Below, piece by piece: positions 23,094-34,029 of a DNA stretch of 64,000 nucleotides; the first letter of the stretch is position 1; each line of letters starts with the position of its first letter. Source of the DNA: Dermacentor variabilis (lineage: Eukaryota > Arthropoda > Arachnida > Ixodida > Ixodidae). The DNA is taken from positions 133,603,105 to 133,667,104 of the forward strand of contig NC_134572.1 of NCBI RefSeq assembly GCF_050947875.1. The letters are read 5' to 3'. The translations under genes were made by a program, and so were the position numbers. Under the pieces are notes generated by a model. That model had not been told where the DNA came from, ran no database searches, and was given only the letters and a program-made list of their open reading frames with translations.

Positions 23094-24283
23094 CTAAAAT
23101 AAAATACATATCAAAATTATAAAACTACACAGGACAACAGCAGTAGCCGAGGACATAACGCATTGTTTAGTACAAGAAGGTAAACTAATCTCTGATACAC
23201 GGCAGACGAAATTTCCTTTATTAAGTTAGTAGAAAAATACACCACACTTCATTTCATTCAATACTGTCGGCAAAAAAAGGTATTTCTGCACGGAAGCAGC
23301 AAAATAATAAATGGCCTTCTACTTTTACAAAATATTCTGCGGCGACGAAGCTAACTACAGCTGTATATACTTAAAATTGTTGTATGCACATTACAATAGC
23401 CAAGACAGGATAAACTTGGGTTCATATGCAGCTCACTGGAAGGTACAACTTTGCAATGAACTCATTGCTGCTTGGCAAATATACGCATTAACATAAAACT
23501 ACAAATAAAAGGATCCTTTTTTTCATAAAACGCCGGACTCAACATAAAAAAATCCAGTAGCAATATTACAATTTCACCACATAACACAGCCAGGTTTTGT
23601 AAGCCTAGTAGGATTTACTATATAAATGTTGCAGCAAGTTCATGCTTTTAAATATTTGCAACCGTGAAAATAAAGATTACGTAAAAATAATACATTATAT
23701 ATAGGCTTAGATTGTGAGCTAATGTGCTTTCTACTTACAGCCAGATGCACATAAAATTTGTTCTGTTTCAGCGCTTTTAAAGAGCTGTGTCTGTTCGCTT
23801 GAGCAGGTGGCCGCTTTACCGCTCTTAAAATATCTGTGCTCCCACATCGCCTGACACTGCCATACAGCGTTCTAGCGCTTTTATTATTCGCCGTAATATA
23901 GCTAAAGCGCTAGCAAATCTTCAGAATACACAAGCTGTCTTTTCGACTACCTGTCTTCGCCAGCGAAAGTCACACTGGTGCGAGTATTGTATCTACACTT
24001 CAAGTTACGCAGTACTTGATATTCTACGAATTTTTCGATGCGACAGGCCACTCGTCACTAGAGTCGTTAAGAAGGGTGTTTCTCCTGGCAGTACAGCTTT
24101 GCAATAATTTCAGACGCTCTCCTGAGGCTTCCGTCTGCCAGTAGTATTTTCGCATACATACGCGCACACATGCCTAAGAAACGTCTGCGAACTGCCAAGA
24201 GAAACGTGGAGCAAAATGTAGCCATACCGGAAGGGCCGAGTACGCGCCGTTTGTAAATTCGGAACAAAAGCTGATATGCTTAC
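23094..24283. other. AT-rich stretch, nothing recognised
   Basis: No frame with recognisable homology and no terminal repeats. If the candidate transcript is real, this is its first intron. Confidence 0.4.
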
Positions 24284-24645
24284 CTGAGACGTTAAGAGAA
24301 ATATGGCACAGGTCACTGCCCGCTGGTAGTCATTCGTATGCATCTGGTCGTCTCTGTCAGTTGCGATCTCCCATATCACAATGAAAGATGCAGTGCAAAC
24401 CGCAGCACTTCGGGCGCTTGTGACGGTCCGGCGAGCTGCACTTGCTCGATGTCGGCACAGACGACATCGGCGACACGCTGCTGCTGGCGGCGGTCCCCGT
24501 CGTCGCAATCACACAGCACGGACAGAAGCTCCCACCGTAACTTGCCGCAACGCCTGGTTGCAGTCGCCCCTAACACAGCGATTTCAGAACCACTCAACGA
24601 CAACGTACTCGCGCGTGATGCAGCGCAACTGTAAAATGGCGTCAT
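24284..24645 (-). other. Candidate first exon A, minus strand, GC-rich
   Basis: A textbook donor (CTCAG then GTAAGC) lies on the minus strand at 24284/24283. The sequence upstream is GC- and CpG-rich, as first exons often are. A frame from 24508 stays open to the donor and ends with a hydrophobic AIFLLT stretch. Another frame opens at 24645 but stops before the donor. Function unknown. Confidence 0.35.
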
Positions 24646-24689
24646 TCTATTGACGGCTTCGGCATTGGATCATTTTGTATCTGCACAAC

Positions 24690-24755
24690 TGAGCAAAACA
24701 GTTGCACTAGTTTCGGTTTTGTTTCCTCGCGTTGAGATAAAAACTGTTTTGCTCA
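24690..24755. repeat. Short hairpin repeat
   Basis: TGAGCAAAACAGTT at 24690-24703 is exactly inverted at 24742-24755, leaving a 38-base loop. It lies just upstream of candidate exon A. Confidence 0.85.
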
Positions 24756-25969
24756 CTGATAATTTTACGTCACTTAAGTAATGTTCACGAATGAAACAGC
24801 CATGAATTTAACACGCGTCTTGAAATACCCGCTACGTTCACTTGGCAGAAGCAAAATTTGCTCGTCCGAGTGTGGTTGCGTTTGAAATATCTATCGTTGC
24901 GCTGTCGGAGCGTGCTCGAAGTGTGAAGACGCGGCGTAATTGTCCTTAATTTGCTTAGCTATAACGGTGCGGCTGCCCTTGATTTCTGTCGAGTGCAGTT
25001 TGCTCTGATATAAGGTAGAACTACAAAGCCGCCCATGTTACTGAATGATCTAGTGCACCTGAAGCTGCCAGAACTCCGGTATTTCCTCCACAAGTTCTTG
25101 CGACTGTGTGCCGCTGTCACCAAATGCGAGCGTAGTCATTTGGTGGAGATTTAGCAACACATTTTCTAGAACTATAGTTCACCGCTCTATCACGACATGG
25201 AGAAGCAGCGTGGTTGCTCCTTAGTAAAATTTTCTGTTTATTGCGAATTTTCCAATAGCAATTATATGGACACAACCGCCGAAATATATCTGTCGGTGTT
25301 GCCGTGAGCTTAAGTATATAGTCAAGTGCGATAAGATCCCATCCTGCGCCGTTGGCTGTGCGCATTAAAGGAAGTGTACGAAGGTGAGCCGAGAGGTATA
25401 GTGCCTGGATGGGTGTCCAAGTATCTATAGGTGGCCACGTGCTAAAACGCGCGCAAGCCGGGGAAAGGAGGCGCTGGTTTAGCACGCTCCTCCTCTGGCC
25501 GTTGCTCTAGCCCGGTCTGGCGCCACTCTCGCTCTGTCTTGGCGATAATTTCCGATGGGTGCAAAGCGGGGGGAAGGGGGGGGGGGAGAGGGAGGGCGCT
25601 TTTATAGCGCCATTTCAAGTTTCGGAGACGCTTTGAAGGACGAGGCAGCAGAAGCGTTCTGTCCGCTCTATTCGCGCCCTTCATCACGCCGACTCTGTGA
25701 CAGCGAGTGGTCGCGGTCATTGAGTGAGATCTGTTCATGTTTGCACGTGCGCGTGACCCCGTGCTTGCTAATTTACGGTTTAAGCGATTGTTTACTGCAC
25801 TTTATTCAGGCGATGAAACTACGAAGCTTGGTTCGTGCAGTTGTTCGTGCAGTGGTTCACGCAGCATTGGGGGAAAACTGCTACATTTTTGTTTTTACAT
25901 TTCTAGGGGGTTCAAAAGCAGTGCTGCGTACGCTAATGGTTGTTTCTGGTCGCGGGACGCAACGCACTG

Positions 25970-26105
25970 CGGTAGCCCAGTGGCTTTGGTGTTGCGCTGC
26001 TGAGCTCGAGGTCACGGGTCCAATCAAGCCGCAGCAGTCGCATTCCAATGGGGGCAGAATGCGAAAACGCGCGTATACTGTGCATTCCGTGCACATTAAA
26101 TAACC
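25970..26105 (+). mobile_element. tRNA-derived SINE remnant
   Basis: GTAGCCCAGTGGC resembles a Pol III A box and CGGGTCCAATCAAG a decayed B box. Then comes a body with GGGGGCAGAATGCGAAAACGC and a GTGCACATTAAATAACCC end, a layout I recognise from abundant tick SINEs. The stretch before it (24756-25969) has a CpG-rich section near 25440-25700 but no gene I can support. Confidence 0.6.
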
Positions 26106-26559
26106 CGAGCTGCTGAAAATAAATGTGCAGTTTTCCATTACCGTGCACCTCATAACAAGATCTTGATTTTGGAACCTAAATCCTCAAAATTTAATTTTAC
26201 GTAGCGCAATTACATTTGCAATCGACACTGTTGAGTGCGCCTACTGAACTTATCTCGTTGCAGTGCTCTCTTTAGTAGCCAATGCTTTTTTTTTTTTAGA
26301 TTTACTTATAGTCAGAATCCAGTGTGACAAATCCGGGTCTTCCTTTGTATAGAAGCCAGCTATCACTTAAGCGTGTGAGATATTAACAAACATGTTCAAG
26401 GAAAATCGATATTGGGAGTTCGATGTAATTGCAGAACGTGACAAGGACGAAAGAATGATACACCGCATAACAACCAGGACAGGAACACGAGGGCCCGCCT
26501 CAAACAGAAGACGTTATCTGGTATTTCTTCTCCTGCATTTTAATCTTTCTCTCGCCAGA
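26106..26559. other. Nothing recognised
   Basis: Short AT-rich stretch with a poly(T) run near 26288. No repeat ends or frames of note. Confidence 0.4.
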
Positions 26560-26748
26560 CTCACCTCGAATATCAGAGGAGTCGGGATCTTCCACGACGA
26601 CTCTTCGCGTGCTATTAAGAGTCAAACGACCCATACACAAATGTTGACTCTTGTTTTGTGACTCTACCCGCGCGAAAAGGGGTCTTCGTAAGAAAAAAGA
26701 GAGTCAAGTTGCCGTGACTCACTTTTTACTCTCTTTTTTCTTAGAGTG
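26560..26748. repeat. Right terminal and subterminal repeats of the 11.3-kb segment
   Basis: At least six GAGTC or GACTC motifs occur in under 190 bp, ending in the TIR TCTTTTTTCTTAGAGTG and the TA flank. An AAGAAAAAAGAGAGTC block near 26691 is an extra internal copy of the TIR sequence. Confidence 0.5.
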
Positions 26749-26773
26749 TACTTCCGTATGTGCTTAGTATCAT

Positions 26774-27500
26774 AATGACGATTTCTCGCCCACCTCGTCC
26801 ATTCCGCCGTTCAAAAGTGCCCTTAATGCAGTGGACCTGTGCCGGTATTCTTAAGCGTCTGTGCGAATTTAGCCTTTTCCTTCGAGACATCCGTATACCA
26901 ATTCTAGCCCTCGCGGAGGCTGGTCTCCCAAATAGCAGGACGATCCCAGGATACATCAGATACGGCGATCAGAGTATATCATCATTTGCAAAGGGCAGTG
27001 CAATGATATACATCAGGTGCGAAATACCTCCTGTCACCTTATCGGCGCAAGACCTTTGTTCTACATCCTTGGAAGTCTCGGCTCTGCCGGTGTGCCTAGG
27101 AAACCGAAAACACAATGTGGTGTCGGTGTATGTAGGCCCATGAAAGAAGGTCTCCATGGGGGCGTTTCTAAAGGGCCTTTGCATTCGTTGCCTCTCGCCT
27201 AGAATAATCTGGGGGGCGGGGCTTTAACGCACATCATTCGCTTTGGGGTGTAGATTTTCGAGGCAAGGAACTTGTCCCTGCCACGGCGCATGCTGCTAAC
27301 TTATGTGTGGCGAAAGATGGCAAACCGACTTTCTTCAGGCCAGCAGATTCATGGACTGCCATAGATCTCGAGTTACACTAAACATACCTTTTGGTATTAT
27401 TGAAAACTGCTCCAGACAGGATTGACAGCGACCATTTCCCAATCTTCACAAACATCATCGGATTTCAGACTGCTGGTCAACAATTCTGTAATGTGACACG
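26774..27500 (+). pseudogene. LINE ORF2 endonuclease domain (apurinic/apyrimidinic type)
   Basis: The ORF starts MTISRPPRPF...LMQWTCAG. The WxCAG/N start and the ALAEAGLP motif mark an APE-like endonuclease that nicks target DNA in intact LINEs. The SDHFPI catalytic block appears near 27430 after frameshifts. It lies immediately downstream of the right end of the 11.3-kb segment, in the position expected for ORF2. Confidence 0.7.
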
Positions 27501-27639
27501 CTAGCACACATACAGAGAAGCGTTGGATGAATCTCCTGGTGAGCTATTCGGCAGATATGTTGTGGAGCAAGGAAGAGGCTACTTCAGTGTTGGAATTTCC
27601 AGGTCATTTCATTGCTCCTGACTTCAAACTAAAGAATAT

Positions 27640-28439
27640 CTGCGCAGCGCTAGGAGAGTGGAGTGGAAACTAATGAGAAAAAAAGGAAATCCCTCTGCGA
27701 AAACGGAATATAACATGATAAACGCTGTTATCCGCCATCGCACAGAAAGGTGAAGACGAGTTCAAAGGGCTGCTTTCTGTGAGTGCTTATCGGCGTTTGC
27801 TCTCATGACAAGGATATGGGGAGTAATCAATAGCCTATCCGGAAATATTCGCCCGCACAAGCCATTCAAAGTACTTGCTTTAAAGGAAGGTAAAGATTTA
27901 CCAACCATTGCAGAAGATTTTGCAGATGTATACACATCTGACAGATCAGCAGGAATGGCGAAACCTCTGTCATCTAGATCTCTCCATGCGATGGATACGC
28001 CATTCACCTTTCGTGAGTTGGGTTTGGCGCTTAATTAGCAGATTAAAAAGACGCTGTACTGTGAGTCCGGATTTGATCAGCAATCAAATGCTGACAAATC
28101 GGCCATACGAGCGAAGACGATCCCTTCTGGGCATATTTAATCGCGTCTGGGCCAGAAGAGTGGAAGACAGCATGGGTGGTGCCAGTGCTCAAGTCCGGAA
28201 AGGACCCTGCGAACTCTGACTCACACCGGCCTGTATCGCTGACATCATGCGTATAAAAGTTGATGGAAAGACTAATATGTACGAGGTTAACTTGGTATCT
28301 TGAGCAAGGAAATAGACTGCCATCGCGTATGACCGGATTTCGCCCATGCTTGAGTGCACAGGACAATGTCTTCGACTTATCAAGCCACATCGAGCACCAT
28401 CGCGACACTCGCCATCGTTATGAACGTTGCCAAGGCACT
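27640..28439 (+). pseudogene. LINE ORF2 linker and N-terminal RT, outer element
   Basis: The frame at 27805-28038 matches the pre-RT linker. Then an RT entry block (RPVSLTSCVYKLMERL at about 28220-28275) and a TGFRPCLSAQDNV block are visible in shifted frames. The first catalytic block is read as IVMNVAKAL, where active elements have FLDVxxAFD, so the aspartate is replaced. The reading stops at the inserted LINE piece. Confidence 0.65.
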
Positions 28440-29296
28440 GCTGGGCTCCTTTGGTGGGAAGAGGACTACACGCTTCATAGACGCGGCGGAATACCCACAA
28501 GAACACCGGTTCACGGCGGTAGTCGTGGACGTTAACTCCCAGCTTACGCACGCGTGTAGTGTCAGCACGGAATATCCAGAAACAGCGGAAGTGGTTGCGA
28601 TTCCGCTTACGATTACCAACCCTCTCTGCGAGGTAGCTCTTAGCGACTCACACACCGCAGTTCGTAACTACGCGTGGGGGCGCATTTCCTCGGAAGCTCT
28701 CCAGATCTTAACGAAAGCTGGCCGACAGCACGTCGATAGCACCGCGATTATGTGGTTCCAGCTGCGCATCGCCAGCCCCAGCGAAGAAGCCACCCCTAAC
28801 TTGAACGAGGTAGCACACCACCCTGCGCGAGAACTGACCCACCGCGCAGAGACGGAGACCCCCTCTTCGAGTCCTGACCTCCTGGTACGCAACACGCGAG
28901 AACGCTTAGTCAGATGCAACGACATCACCAAGCACTACCAGTTAGGCAGGCGGATATTGTCCCCACTTCATCCCAAACTGAAACATCGCCAGGCAGTCAT
29001 CTGGCGACAACTGAACACACACCTTCCCCAGTCCTGTGCGATTGCGGCACATTTTCCCAGCGCAGTCCCCGCATGCTCTTTGAAAGTTATGTCAGGCAGC
29101 TAAAGCGACGCTCTCGCACGTGTTGTGGTAGCGTCCTGTTATAGCACGTAAAATGGCAGTAGCTCCGGAGGTTCTTGCGTCGAAGTGGGCCGCTGCTCTG
29201 CGCGGCTCCAACCTCAAGACACAAGACTTGGCAGTCCAGCGGACCCGAGAGGCGGCGACGAGGCAAGGCCTCGAGGTCCCCTCATGGGACACTTGA
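28440..29296 (+). mobile_element. Second LINE fragment (RNase H and C-terminus) inserted in the RT
   Basis: An almost uninterrupted frame (28354-29103) encodes RNase H from DAAEYPQEHRFTAVVVD through VALSDSHTAVRNYA to NLNEVAHHPARELTHRAE. This is followed by a tail with HYQLGRRILSPLHPK and, after a shift, ASKWAAALRGSNLKTQ...VPSWDT. It belongs to a different LINE family from its host. The host RT reading picks up again directly after 29296. Confidence 0.7.
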
Positions 29297-29875
29297 CCCG
29301 CATCCGTCCATTATCAAATCGTACGAGTGTGGGCTTCATAGCGTTATCATCAACGAACTCCAAGCCATGGGTGCCTCTGGAAATTGTTTTCGATTCATCC
29401 ATAAATTTCTTAGAGAACGACATGTTCAGGTTAAACTCCGAAATTGGCGAAAAGCGACGCATTTTCCTCGGCGTTCCACAGGGAAGTGTCCTATTTTCCT
29501 GGCTTTTAAACGTTTTCATGGCCTGTCGCTGAAAATTAGAGCCCATCCAATTCGTCGTGCAACTATAGTGTTCGATTCCTGAGCATCACCATCGATAGCA
29601 AGCTACTATGGCGGTGCGCGGTTGTAAGCGTTGTGGCTGCACCAGTTCAAAAGGTCAACGCACTTCGTCTCGTGCACAGGTGTACGTTGCGGAAACAATC
29701 CTATAGGTCTATGTTTAAACTGAACGCTGCACTGATAACAAGCCGCATTCTCTATCAGCTCCCGCTGGTATCACGATCACCGAGACAATTCGAGCGCTTG
29801 GAGGCAGTGCACAGAAAGGCACTTCGCTTGGCGATGGTAGTTACTCAGCCGGCTTCAAACTAAACGGTTAGCAAT
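29297..29875 (+). pseudogene. LINE RT C-terminal part, outer element, palm deleted
   Basis: The frame resumes with VIINELQAMGASGNCFRFIHKFL and VKLRN, and later RILYQLPLVS and QFERLEAVHRKALRLA, all RT landmarks. The stretch that should carry the YADD motif is absent: the reading jumps from FPRRSTGK to HPIRRATIVF. An internal deletion has removed the catalytic palm. Confidence 0.65.
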
Positions 29876-30239
29876 GAAGCAGAGGCTCTTCCACTCCGCC
29901 GTTTGTCATGTCAGGCCTTCCTGACCAAGCTCTCAAGGCTGGGCCAGTCCCTCGCAGGTGCGGCGCTTCTCCGGTGGCTATAACAGCAAGAACTCGCTCC
30001 CATTTCCATGCGGCGCTGAGCATATTTCGATTTTTATGTTTAGAATGGGGCCTTAACGCAGTCGCTTAGACCCGCCATGGTCTTTTTTGAACGTAACCTG
30101 CAGCCTCAGTGTACCCCACCTTGCCGCGAAATGGACCATTTCCACTACCGAACCGAAGTTTCTTGTGCTAGACCACTTCAGCACAGCGTGCCAAAGCCAC
30201 CTACAAGTGTACAGAGATGGGTCGGTGTAGCTGCGCAAC

Positions 30240-30745
30240 GGCATTCTGCCTATACCCTCCCTTGATTGGTCATGGTCTGGCCGCCCGGATGGCGTAGTTT
30301 CGTCTATACAACAGCAGAAAGTGCCGCAATTACCGCGGCTTTGCGAAAACTACGCGCCTATTTCGCACATGACGTTGTGGTGCTGACGGATTCAAGGTCA
30401 ACGTTACAACAATTAGAACGTGGCCTACGTTGAGAGAAATCTCGAAGGCAATCTCTGGCACTGATCAAAGTTCTAAGTGCAAGGAACTTAACGTGAAATT
30501 TCAATGGATCCCATCGCATTGTGCCTTCTGTAGTGAAATCGACGACATCGAACATCAATATCGACATTTGGCTATCCCGGCAGTTCGACGGAGAAAGTGG
30601 TGGTCGACAGCCTGCAAAAGAATGGTATTTGGCACAGGACCTTTGAAGACGTTGTTTTCCCCGGAGGACCCGCAGCTTTCAGGAAGAGAGTGCAACTACT
30701 GCTGATTGCCTTCATGCGAGACACAGGGCTCTTCGACACCTGGTG
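30240..30745 (+). pseudogene. LINE RNase H and C-terminus, outer element
   Basis: In shifting frames the sequence gives AESAAITAALRKLRAYF, then VVVLTDSRSTLQQLERGL and KFQWIPSHC, the E and D blocks of LINE RNase H. It ends with KRVQLLLIAFMRDTGLFDTW. The 3' UTR then runs to a CCACCACC tract at about 30825-30839. Frameshifts and stops are frequent. Confidence 0.65.
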
Positions 30746-30869
30746 ACCCACATGGTGACACTCACAGGATGCTCAGGTGGAACAATCGCCGGCTATGCAT
30801 GCCAGGCTAACCCCACTTGCTGCAACACCACCACCACCAGGAAAAGAAAGCGCTGGTTTTTAATGTCTG

Positions 30870-31330
30870 CCGAGTTCCATTAGGCCAACGTAAGCTCGCG
30901 AGCAAGCGCACGGAGCTTTCTCGCTGCGTCTGTTCTTGACAGCGGGATAGCGACGCAATCGCCACTGGTATGTGGAGATCGAGCGGCTGCGTCTGCTTGA
31001 TCGTTTCCAATTGAGGATACCACAACGACTTCGTAACTATTTAAATACGATGTCACGTCCTTTTTCAACTGCCCGGTGGTAAATTTCTCAGGTATCCACG
31101 ACAAGCCGTTCGTGGGGTCCGCGGCGTAATGCAGAGAACGAGCTCTGAAGGGCGAGCTTGGAATCGCAGAAGATGGAGCATTTCTGGGCGTTTCTTTATT
31201 GAGAAATTGAATTACTGCACGCAGAACTGTAAGTTCGATAGCCGTCGTCGATGTCAAGTGCGATGTCCTGAATTTTATCACTGTACGTTTCGCTGGGACA
31301 AATACTGCTGCTGCTGAACTAGAGTACATG
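30870..31330 (-). pseudogene. LINE RNase H, minus-strand element
   Basis: The frame contains an AIELTVLRAVIQFL block and GNDQADAAARSPHTSGD, which correspond to the E and last D blocks of RNase H, then IPLSRTDAARKLR. The same LSRTDAA motif occurs in the fragment at 37.3-38.2 kb, showing family relationship. The end at about 30850 is truncated before the cysteine-rich tail. Confidence 0.7.
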
Positions 31331-31729
31331 GCCGACCCATTGGTGCAATCATGGAAGCGGTCACGTTGGACTTAATGTAGTGCCAATAACGATGTCTGAT
31401 TCAATGCTCCTGACAGAATTTGTGCCTTCTTCTCGATGCCTGAAATTGTAAGACACACTAGAGGCGAATGCAGAGACCACAGTGGCAACGAAAATAAGGC
31501 CGTGCTGCTGGGACGTAATTCGATGGCAGCGATGCTCCGTGAGTAGCCAGGGGACGGCTAAAACTCGTATGCGGCCTAGTGATTGGCATGCAACCAACAT
31601 TGGGAAGGGTATTCTTGTGACATATCGAATGTGCGCTCTTAAAGCGTCAACTGCAATGTGTGTTGCTATGAAGTGTTCACGCGATATGGCAATTGTGGCT
31701 GCTGGGGTTGCACACTTAGGGAGGACGAG

Positions 31730-33000
31730 TCAAGTCCGTAGAACTTGAGATTGTATACTCTGGAGTAGGCGAACGTTCGTTTTACTGTTGCTACCTAGCA
31801 CGGGCAGGCTGTATCTTAGGACGACCATAAATAATTCATGGTATAGCCCCAGGACTTTCCGCCGAAAAATTTGAATACGTGGGATATTGCAGTCAACCTC
31901 TTCTTGATGTATTAAATATGTGGCGTCCCACACACATCTCGGTCGATCATGACTCCGAAGGAATGGTGCTTCGTTTTGTAATCAATTACTTGTCCATTTA
32001 TGGATATAACATATGGAGTCTTTGTTTTGTGTGTAAACGCGTCTAATTGGGGCTTTTCTGAGGAAAGATCTAGGCCTTTCATATATGTAGGGAAGAACAC
32101 GTTTGTGTGACCGCCTTCTACAGTCTCGCTCTTATCTGCGGACGTGTCACGCCGGACGCCCAGGTATAGATATTATCAGCATAGATGGATGGATATCTGG
32201 ACCGCCCTTGGCAATAATCCAACATCGTCTAAAGGTACTACATTGAAAAGCATGGGGCTTTACATTCCACCTTGCGGCACACCTTTGCTGGTTAGATGAT
32301 GGGATGTTATTCCATTCTCGGTAAGCACTACGAATGATCTATCTTCCAAATAGCTATAATCCAGCGCACTGCATGGTCACTAATGCCCACATCATCCAAA
32401 GCATTGAGGATTGCTTGGTGTGCTACATTATCATATGCACCTTTGACATCAAGAAATATCGCTACTGTGAATCGCTTCATGATCTTTTGATGTTGAATAG
32501 ATGTTACTAAATCAAACATGTTCTCGATGGATGACCGACCGCGCCGGAGGCCCGCCATTGCATGCAGATATACCTCAGTATGTTGTAAGCTCAATCAAGG
32601 CGCGTCAACAGCACCCTTTCCATTCGTTTCCCAGCGCAACTGACAAGAGCGTGGGACGGTACGATTCTAAATCTTATGGAGATTTAGAAGGCTTAAACAA
32701 AAGCATCAGGTGGCGAACCTTCCATTCACAAGGAATCAATCCTTCGCGCCTGGATTCGTTGTATCTCTCCGAGAGTACACTGCGGGCTTTCTGGCCAAGC
32801 TTTCCAAGCGCCTTGTATGTGACTCCGTCGGGCCCAGGCGATGATGACTTCCTACAAATCAACAGCGCAGCTTCTAGCTCCTCCATAAAAAACACGAGAT
32901 CCGTGCGAGAGTCCTGGGATGCCGCAACATCACGTGATGTTTAGACAGGCAGTGACGGCAAGCCAACAATTCTTGCGCAGAAGCCCTCAGCAACGTCGAT
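31730..33000 (-). pseudogene. LINE reverse transcriptase, minus-strand element
   Basis: The region begins with an SSPGPDGVTYKALGKL block (entry motif), CEWKVRHLMLLFKPSK, then AGLRRGRSSIENMFDLVTSIQH and FLDVKGAYDNVAHQAIL, which keeps the first catalytic aspartate. The expected YADD box reads YADN (complement of 32172-32183), so one catalytic aspartate is lost. Several frameshifts separate the blocks. Confidence 0.75.
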
Positions 33001-34020
33001 CTCACGTCGTCCTTGATGCAGGACAAGACACTTAGAAGGGGGGCGCTGTTGCCGAGACGATTGTATGCCACACAGAGTTCTCCATATACGAGACAGAGGC
33101 GTACGAGGCTCTAAGGACTCGGAAAATGACTTCCACTTTTGAGATTGTTACGTATCAATGCGGCACTGGATTTTCTTTTTGATCCTCCTCGCCTCCCTCC
33201 GATCGTGAATACATTTGGTGCACCTGTGTCTTCTTTCTGCTCGTCGGCGAATTGTTCGAAGCCTTTCCAACTCACCTTCGCATTCTGTATGCTTCGGATA
33301 AGGACTAATAGTGAACATGGCCACTTGCAGTGCATTTGGAATCTGATTCTCCAGAAATGACGGGTGGCCTTCTTGACATTCGTCTTCATTAAACGACCTG
33401 AACTTCGTCCAATCTGTTATACGGGTGACAGTAGACAAACTTGGTCACTCCCTTGATCTCCAAATAAGTAGGAACATGATACTTCCGTGAGATTCTATCT
33501 CTGAGAACCACTTTGCAATGTTTCGAAGACACTGAGAGACCAAAGTCAAGACCAGACAGCTGCTGTAGACCAGTCCCCGTAACTATATCGGGCTGCCGTC
33601 ATTGAGACGACAAAGAGATGACGATGCAAACGATGCGACGATGCATTGAGACGACGATGCAAACGCTACTGGTTTTCTTTCCTTGGAGTCCATCTTCAAG
33701 CTTCCCCGGAGCGGGTGGAGTGCTTTACTATCTCGACTAAGACTCCAAGGGCCAAGTGTTGCGGATAACAAAGCGCCCAGTCATTTCGTGTCAGAACGAT
33801 TAGTTGGAGAAATATATGCCGCAACAAGAGTGAATGAAGTTTCTTTGTTTTCACAGTTAAACAGACGTATTGGTCGTCGTCGTGAGGCAAAGCTGAATGT
33901 AGCACGCAAGTGAGTTCACACCGAACGTAAACGACGACCTTGCTGAGGTCACTTCATACCGCGGATGAGAAAGCTTCATAGCCAGATATAGCCGGATTCT
34001 AGATTGAAGGATTGGTTCGT
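33001..34020 (-). pseudogene. LINE endonuclease and linker, minus-strand element
   Basis: A TDWTKFRSF segment, a basic RRRAERRHRC segment and a KVVVYVRCE endonuclease-like strand are visible in different frames. They correspond to the endonuclease and pre-RT region of the plus-strand LINE (compare SAMIYIRCE there). The reading is badly broken and the boundaries are approximate. Confidence 0.5.
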
Positions 34021-34029
34021 AGACGAGAA

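Larger units (their letters stand above)
15427..26748. mobile_element. 11.3-kb segment with terminal inverted repeats inserted in a LINE
   Basis: The left end reads CACACTAAGAAAAAAAGG and the right end, on the opposite strand, CACTCTAAGAAAAAAGAG. They match with one mismatch over 15 bases. Both are flanked by TA (15425-15426 and 26749-26750). The left flank carries the C-terminus of LINE ORF1 and the right flank the start of ORF2, so removal restores the LINE. Subterminal regions on both sides are dense in GAGTC/GACTC. I see no transposase; the inside is AT-rich with a MITE, a SINE and possible minus-strand exons. It could be a large nonautonomous DNA transposon, or a smaller element enlarged by later insertions. 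Confidence 0.5.
13285..30840 (+). mobile_element. I/R1-type LINE disrupted by three insertions
   Basis: LINE pieces in the same orientation and the expected order span 17.5 kb: a 5' UTR-like start, ORF1 N-terminus (13428-13747), ORF1 C-terminus with zinc knuckles (14491-15424), ORF2 endonuclease (from 26774), RT (27640-28439 and 29297-29875), RNase H (30240-30745), and a 3' end with CCACCACC repeats. The gaps are filled by a probable solo LTR, an 11.3-kb TIR segment and a second LINE fragment. Many stops and frameshifts show the host LINE is old and dead. Confidence 0.75.

Noticed and set aside
15427..26748. Polinton/Maverick interpretation of the 11.3-kb segment
   Set aside because: Such elements have long inverted repeats, 6-bp target duplications and recognisable polymerase B, integrase and capsid genes; none is seen here.
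15427..26748. CACTA (EnSpm) interpretation based on the CACAC/CACTC ends
   Set aside because: CACTA elements normally have 3-bp target duplications and a CACTA start at both ends; here the right end starts CACTC and the flanks agree only as TA.
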